This document shows positions 5,105-8,734 of a stretch of 8,734 nucleotides of DNA, one piece after another. The translations under genes and the position numbers were made by a program. The notes below the pieces were generated by a model, which saw nothing but the letters and a program-made list of their open reading frames with translations, was not told the DNA's origin and ran no database searches. The DNA comes from Candidatus Zixiibacteriota bacterium (GTDB lineage Bacteria; Zixibacteria; MSB-5A5; SM1-73), in the NCBI GenBank assembly GCA_023127875.1, contig JAGMFA010000086.1, positions 1 through 8,734 on the forward strand. Direction: 5' to 3'. Every line of letters starts with the position of its first letter. Position 1 is the first letter of the stretch.

Positions 5105-6340
5105 TTGTTGAAAAAATTGAATTTCTTTCTCGTGCTCTTAATTAGCATTTGTTTCCTGCAATGTTCAAAGAACCCCGTTTCAACTGAGGACGAAATTTCT
5201 ACTGAATTGACTCCGGCCCAAAGGACTTTAATCCAATCAGACAATAAGTTCGGGCTTAAACTTTTCAGGGAAATTATTAAGGAAGAAAAGGATTCAAACG
5301 TTTTTATATCTCCGCTGAGTGTTTCAATGGCGTTGGGAATGACCTATAACGGCGCCAATGGAGAAACGCAAGAGGCAATGCAAGAAGTCCTTGAACTTAA
5401 TGATTTGACCATTCAAGAGGTGAATGAATCTTACAAAAGCTTGATAGAATTATTAAGAGGGCTTGATCCGAAAGTGCAGTTTCAAATTGCAAATTCTATT
5501 TGGTACCGCCAGAATATTCCTGTTAGAGAGGAATTCATTGATCTATGTAATAAATACTTTGATGCTCTGGTGAGCGGATTGGATTTCGACGATCCCGCTG
5601 CTGTAGACACAATCAATGCTTGGGTTGACGAGAATACCAATGGAAAAATAGAAGAGATTGTGGATGCCCCGATTAGTGATTTTACAGCGATGTTTCTGAT
5701 TAATGCCATCTATTTCAAAGGCACCTGGACTTACCAATTTGATAGAGCTTCAACGAAAGACACCTTATTTACTTTGCCTGATGGCACGAAAAAGCCTTGC
5801 AAGATGATGGAGCAAAGAGGACTGTATAACTATTTCTCAAATGATGATTTTGAAGCGGTCGATCTGCCTTATGGCGATGGTGATTTCAGCATGACCATAT
5901 TCCTTCCATATCGGAAAACGAATATCGATTCTCTGATCGCAAAATTTAATCAGGAGAATTTGAATCATTGGCTGAGTTCTTTCTTAAGCGATTCCGGAGA
6001 CATCTACATTCCAAAGTTCACACTCGAATACGAATTGAAATTGAATGACGCACTTAAGGCATTGGGGATGAGCATCGCTTTCGATCCGGAACGAGCTGAC
6101 TTTAGCAAAATGTACGAGATTGTTAGTGTATGGATTGATGAAGTAAAACACAAGACCTTTGTAGAAGTAAACGAAGAAGGCACCGAAGCGGCAGCGGCTA
6201 CTGCAGTTGAGATGTCATATGGACCGGGTCCCCTTGGTTTTTGGATGCGAGTTGATCGGCCATTTGTATTTATGATTCGAGAAAATAAGTCCCAAACCAT
6301 ACTTTTCATCGGAAAAATCGTGGAACCAACTCTGGAGTGA
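5105..6340 (+). CDS. Serpin (serine protease inhibitor), exported, probable lipoprotein, copy 1
   Basis: A 411-residue complete serpin. Residues 1-20 form a signal peptide (LKKLNFFLVLLISICFLQC) with a lipobox-like cysteine at 20; Gln at -1 is unusual. Serpin blocks follow in order: NVFISPLSVSMALGMTYNGA, NSIWY, FLINAIYFKGTWTYQFD, DLPYGDGDFSMTIFLP, IPKFTLEYELKLNDALKALGM, and the signature VDRPFVFMIRENKS. The hinge EEGTEAAAAT (357-366) has Gly at P15, Thr at P14 and alanines at P12-P9, as in inhibitory serpins. The reactive loop then reads AVEMSYGPGPLGFW. Counting from the hinge puts P1 at Gly373, but the loop is two residues longer than in copy 2, so P1 is uncertain. Start: TTG 5105 with GAGGGGG six bases upstream makes Cys20 align with copy 2. 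ATG 4997 with a GGGAGG site is in frame and would add 36 residues before the signal peptide. Confidence 0.93.
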   Translation: MLKKLNFFLVLLISICFLQCSKNPVSTEDEISTELTPAQRTLIQSDNKFGLKLFREIIKEEKDSNVFISPLSVSMALGMTYNGANGETQEAMQEVLELNDLTIQEVNESYKSLIELLRGLDPKVQFQIANSIWYRQNIPVREEFIDLCNKYFDALVSGLDFDDPAAVDTINAWVDENTNGKIEEIVDAPISDFTAMFLINAIYFKGTWTYQFDRASTKDTLFTLPDGTKKPCKMMEQRGLYNYFSNDDFEAVDLPYGDGDFSMTIFLPYRKTNIDSLIAKFNQENLNHWLSSFLSDSGDIYIPKFTLEYELKLNDALKALGMSIAFDPERADFSKMYEIVSVWIDEVKHKTFVEVNEEGTEAAAATAVEMSYGPGPLGFWMRVDRPFVFMIRENKSQTILFIGKIVEPTLE

Positions 6341-6401
6341 GAGCATCTGTGTCGCACCTAAGCTTTGACGCTACATTGGGAAAAAGAATTGGTAGGAAAG
6401 C

Positions 6402-6429
6402 TTGACTTTTAGAAAAAAAGGAGTAATAT
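6402..6429 (+). promoter_or_regulatory. Predicted sigma-70-like promoter of the second serpin
   Basis: TTGACT (6402-6407), 16 nt, TAATAT (6424-6429). Both boxes are close to consensus. It lies 60 nt after the first serpin's stop and about 100 nt before the second serpin's start, so copy 2 can be transcribed on its own. Confidence 0.55.
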
Positions 6430-6535
6430 AGAAGAAAGAAAATATATAATCCCTTGGCACCTGAGAAAGTCTATAAACCGTGGATTGGCCAAGGGAGTGT
6501 ATTAATTCAAAGGACGAAAAATGAGGAGGATCATT

Positions 6536-7768
6536 ATGTCTAAAATATGGGATTATATCTTTATCCTTTGTATCTGCATTGGACTTCTGCAATGCAATAC
6601 ACGTTCCTTTCCAACCAAACATAAGGTTTCACGTGAATTAACTGCCACCGAAAAACGTTTAGTCGAATCAGACAACAAATTCGGGCTCAAACTTTTCAAC
6701 GAGATTATTAAAGAAGAAAGGGATAAAAACGTTTTTATATCTCCGCTGAGTGTTGCGATGGCATTGGGAATGACCTATAACGGCGCCAATGGAGAAACCC
6801 AGGAGGCAATGCAAAAGACCCTTGAGCTCAATGATCTGACCACTCAAGAGGTGAATGAATCTTACAAAAGCTTGATAGAGTTACTTAGTCAACTCGACCC
6901 CAAAGTGCGATTTCAGATCGCAAATTCGATCTGGTACTGTCAGGAATTCTCTTTTGAAAAGGAATTTATAGATCTAAACAGGACATATTTCAATGCCCAA
7001 GTAAGTGGGTTAGATTTTAACGACCCGAACGCTGCTAAGACAATCAATGGATGGGTTGATGAAAAGACCAATGGAAAAATAAAGGAAATTGTAGACAGCC
7101 CGATTGATCCTTTTACGGTTATGTTTCTGATTAATGCCATTTATTTCAAAGGCACCTGGACTTACCAGTTTGATAAAAGCCTGACGAAAGATGATTGGTT
7201 TACCTTGCCTGATGGTTCAAAAAAAGCCTGCAAAATGATGACCCAGGAAGGTGAGTTTCAATATTTCAGAAATGCTGACTTTCAAGCCCTTGATTTGCCT
7301 TACGGCGATGGTGATTTCAGCATGACCATTTTTCTTCCGCATCTGCAAAAGGACATCGATTCACTAATTGGAGAATTCAATCAAAAGAATTGGGACCAAT
7401 GGATAAATAGTTTCTCCAAGCATGAAGGAACTTTGCAACTCCCTAAATTCACCCTCGAATATGAACTTAAATTGAATGACATTTTGAAAGCGTTGGGAAT
7501 GGCAGTCGCTTTCGACCCATTTGAGGCTGATTTTACCAAAATGTATAAAGGTCCGCAGCGTTTGTTCATTAGCGAGGTCAAGCATAAAACATTTGTAAAA
7601 GTAAACGAAGAAGGCACTGAAGCTGCGGCAGCTACTTCCGTTGGGATTTCATATACATCCGTCGGCTTTTGGATACGAGTTGATCGACCATTTGTATTTG
7701 TGCTTCGAGAAAACAAGTCTCAAACTATACTTTTCATGGGAAAAATAGTGGAGCCAACCCTGGAGTAA
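6536..7768 (+). CDS. Serpin (serine protease inhibitor), exported, probable lipoprotein, copy 2
   Basis: A 410-residue tandem paralogue of the preceding gene. The signal peptide (SKIWDYIFILCICIGLLQC) again ends at Cys20 with Gln at -1. The serpin fold blocks are nearly identical (NVFISPLSVAMALGMTYNGA, FLINAIYFKGTWTYQFD, LPKFTLEYELKLNDILKALGM, VDRPFVFVLRENKS). The hinge is EEGTEAAAAT (358-367) with P15 Gly and P14 Thr, predicted inhibitory. The loop SVGISYTSVGFW has the same length from the hinge to the RPF strand as alpha-1-antitrypsin, placing P1-P1' at Thr374-Ser375, with Tyr373 at P2 as a neighbouring candidate. This suggests an elastase- or chymotrypsin-like target rather than a trypsin-like one. 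Start: ATG 6536 has GGAGG six bases before it; ATG 6521, in frame, would add five residues. An intrinsic terminator follows at 7912-7954. Confidence 0.94.
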   Translation: MSKIWDYIFILCICIGLLQCNTRSFPTKHKVSRELTATEKRLVESDNKFGLKLFNEIIKEERDKNVFISPLSVAMALGMTYNGANGETQEAMQKTLELNDLTTQEVNESYKSLIELLSQLDPKVRFQIANSIWYCQEFSFEKEFIDLNRTYFNAQVSGLDFNDPNAAKTINGWVDEKTNGKIKEIVDSPIDPFTVMFLINAIYFKGTWTYQFDKSLTKDDWFTLPDGSKKACKMMTQEGEFQYFRNADFQALDLPYGDGDFSMTIFLPHLQKDIDSLIGEFNQKNWDQWINSFSKHEGTLQLPKFTLEYELKLNDILKALGMAVAFDPFEADFTKMYKGPQRLFISEVKHKTFVKVNEEGTEAAAATSVGISYTSVGFWIRVDRPFVFVLRENKSQTILFMGKIVEPTLE

Positions 7769-7856
7769 AAGTTTAGGTTGTGTTAGAGCTACGCCTGACA
7801 CTTTTCCCTCTCCTATGCCAGAACGGTGGTTCGAGGAATTGCGATGTTCTAAGTAA

Positions 7857-7879
7857 GTCAGGACCCCAGCGGTCCTGAC
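7857..7879. repeat. Perfect stem-loop after the second serpin
   Basis: GTCAGGACC-CCAGC-GGTCCTGAC, 9-bp arms and a 5-nt loop. No T-run follows directly, so on its own it is not a classic terminator. It may be a 3' stabilising structure or a protein-binding dyad ahead of the terminator 33 nt further on. Confidence 0.5.
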
Positions 7880-7911
7880 GTCTTGTGTTTGTTCTTTTAA
7901 TCTAATGTCCG

Positions 7912-7954
7912 GTGCCCAGAGCTTTTCGCTTAAGCTCTGGGCACACGTTTTTTT
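7912..7954 (+). terminator. Strong intrinsic terminator
   Basis: A 13-bp perfect stem GTGCCCAGAGCTT (7912-7924)/AAGCTCTGGGCAC (7932-7944) with a 7-nt loop, then ACG and seven T residues (7948-7954). It ends the serpin transcript and insulates the GYD gene. Confidence 0.88.
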
Positions 7955-7956
7955 GT

Positions 7957-7985
7957 TTGATTTCGCCAAAAATTTTATATATTAT
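7957..7985 (+). promoter_or_regulatory. Predicted sigma-70-like promoter of the GYD-domain gene
   Basis: TTGATT (7957-7962), 17 nt, TATTAT (7980-7985), immediately after the terminator T-run. This gives a leader of about 110 nt. Confidence 0.5.
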
Positions 7986-8058
7986 TTATGAACGCTGGCG
8001 ATGGGAGTCGTCGGTGCCGATGTTTTAGTTTAGACAAAATCACTTTTCATATATACAT

Positions 8059-8087
8059 CACGCGCACCATCTGGTGCCTAAAGCGTG
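8059..8087 (+). promoter_or_regulatory. Leader hairpin just before the GYD ribosome site
   Basis: CACGC (8059-8063) pairs with GCGTG (8083-8087), enclosing GCACCA-TC-TGGTGC (8064-8077). The ribosome site AAGGAGGTG begins at 8089, so this structure could affect initiation. No known riboswitch class is recognised. Confidence 0.35.
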
Positions 8088-8101
8088 CAAGGAGGTGTTT
8101 T

Positions 8102-8440
8102 ATGAAGACATTTGTGTTGATGACCAAGCTCGCAAGACGAGATGCGCCACTGACTGAGATCGGCGCCAAGCTTGCCGACAGATCTAGAACCGGCCGCGCC
8201 TGGCTCACGGAGATCAAGGAAAAGTGTCCGGAGATAACGTTCAAGGCTCATTACGCTCTGATGGGTTACTGGGATTCCATGCACATCTACGAAGCTCCTG
8301 ATGAAGAGGCGGCCGCCAAGGTCTCGTTGTTGACTCGGCCCTATGCCGCTCAGGTGGAGAGTTGGTTGGCTTTACCCTACGAAAAGGTTCTCAAAATAAG
8401 TGAGGAGATCCAATCTCCCGAAGAGGATCAGAAGCCATAG
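8102..8440 (+). CDS. GYD-domain family protein
   Basis: A 112-residue soluble protein that begins MKTFVLMTKLARRDAPL, includes GRAWLTEIKEKCPEITFKAHYALMGYWDSMHIYEAPDEEAAAKVSLLTR, and ends with YAAQVESWLALPYEKVL and a charged tail. This is the plan of small GYD-domain proteins (alpha-beta dimeric barrel type). The usual GxYD motif is here GYWDSM (Tyr-Trp-Asp), a slight variant. The biochemical role of the family is not established. ATG 8102 is chosen because a near-perfect AAGGAGGTG lies six bases upstream; the longer reading from 7988 lacks a ribosome site and would start inside the promoter's transcript leader. Its own promoter, the upstream terminator and the downstream inverted repeat make it look monocistronic. 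Confidence 0.9.
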   Translation: MKTFVLMTKLARRDAPLTEIGAKLADRSRTGRAWLTEIKEKCPEITFKAHYALMGYWDSMHIYEAPDEEAAAKVSLLTRPYAAQVESWLALPYEKVLKISEEIQSPEEDQKP

Positions 8441-8480
8441 GCTAAAGCACGATCATCGTTGAAGTTCTGCAATTTGGGGT

Positions 8481-8597
8481 TGCCCCCACTTCCCGTTGGT
8501 GTTCTTCACCAGTCCCATGGATCCTGCGGTATAAACCGTATGGTTTACACCTGCGGACCGGAAACAAACGGCGGGTGAAGAACACCCGCCTGGGGCA
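8481..8597. repeat. Large multi-arm inverted repeat after the GYD gene
   Basis: GGTGTTCTTCACC (8498-8510) is the exact reverse complement of GGTGAAGAACACC (8574-8586). TGCCCC (8481-8486) and GGGGCA (8592-8597) add an outer stem. Inside, TAAACC-GTAT-GGTTTA (8531-8544) makes a further hairpin. No T-run follows, so it is more likely a dispersed repeat or structured RNA than a standard terminator. Confidence 0.55.
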
Positions 8598-8633
8598 GGG
8601 GTTAGCTTAATCTACCGTTATTAATTCCGACGG

Positions 8634-8661
8634 TTGACCCGCATTTCTTCCCTCCTATTTA
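8634..8661 (+). promoter_or_regulatory. Possible sigma-70-like promoter near the right edge
   Basis: TTGACC (8634-8639), 16 nt, TATTTA (8656-8661). It would serve the possible gene starting at 8693. Confidence 0.3.
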
Positions 8662-8692
8662 CATTCCATATCAAAATGATTATATTGAAAAG

Positions 8693-8734
8693 ATGACAAA
8701 GAACATAAAAGAAAGTAGTTATGAACTCGATGAT
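8693..8734 (+). CDS. Possible start of a gene cut by the window edge
   Basis: ATG 8693 opens a frame of 14 codons (MTKNIKESSYELDD) to the end of the window. A plausible promoter lies 30 nt upstream, but the ribosome site is weak (GAAAAG). Too short to identify. Confidence 0.3.
   Translation, partial: MTKNIKESSYELDD

Noticed and set aside
6474..6500. TTGGCAC near 6474 as a second sigma-54 promoter before serpin 2
   Set aside because: The -12 TTGC is missing at the required distance (the sequence there is AAAG), so only the -24-like half is present.
1..8734. CRISPR array or tRNA/rRNA genes
   Set aside because: No regularly spaced direct repeats and no recognisable tRNA or rRNA segments were seen; the palindromic repeats are irregular in spacing and sequence.

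Overview
The window looks like accessory or inter-operon chromosome from an uncultured Gram-negative-type bacterium. It holds an ECF sigma/anti-sigma pair, small inner-membrane proteins, lipoprotein-like signal peptides, and intergenic regions full of palindromic repeats and miniature elements. An FCB-group or KSB1/Calditrichota-like lineage would fit, but that is an impression from gene style; no rRNA or marker gene is present to prove it.

Left part (1-2324). On the minus strand an ECF sigma factor (1083-511) overlaps by 10 nt a zinc-type (HxxxCxxC) transmembrane anti-sigma factor that runs off the left edge. On the plus strand, divergently, lie two small membrane proteins: a DUF6249-like protein (1438-1809) and a four-helix DUF7670-like protein (1878-2324). 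The divergent intergenic region carries two copies of one promoter motif, TGCAACATTTT-N13-GTCT, with identical spacing, one reading into the sigma gene and one into the DUF6249-like gene. The simplest reading is an autoregulated ECF sigma whose direct target is the adjacent membrane protein. The same gap holds a GC-rich hairpin repeat and a 66-nt repeat that can fold into a three-way junction.

Middle part (2325-4870). This is nested repeat territory. CGTATG/CATACG palindromes flank a roughly 95-bp GC-rich miniature element. A 1.68-kb IS1182-type insertion sequence sits exactly in the loop of one of that element's hairpins. The transposase is split by a frameshift at a 17-nt GC-rich palindrome, so it is probably dead or depends on recoding. 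A 14-nt inverted repeat (TGTCCCCAAGATTT) brackets the whole nested region.

Right part (4849-7954). Two tandem full-length bacterial serpins, each with an N-terminal signal peptide ending in LLQC/FLQC at Cys20, are clear paralogues with inhibitory-type hinges. Their reactive-centre loops differ in sequence and by two residues in length. The first serpin has a near-consensus sigma-54 (-24/-12) promoter with a dyad about 150 bp upstream. The second has a sigma-70-like promoter of its own and a strong intrinsic terminator after it. Together they look like a surface-anchored or periplasmic protease-inhibitor pair with different targets and different control.

Far right (7955-8734). A monocistronic GYD-domain protein follows with its own promoter and a leader hairpin, then a large inverted repeat, then what may be the first codons of another gene at the window edge.
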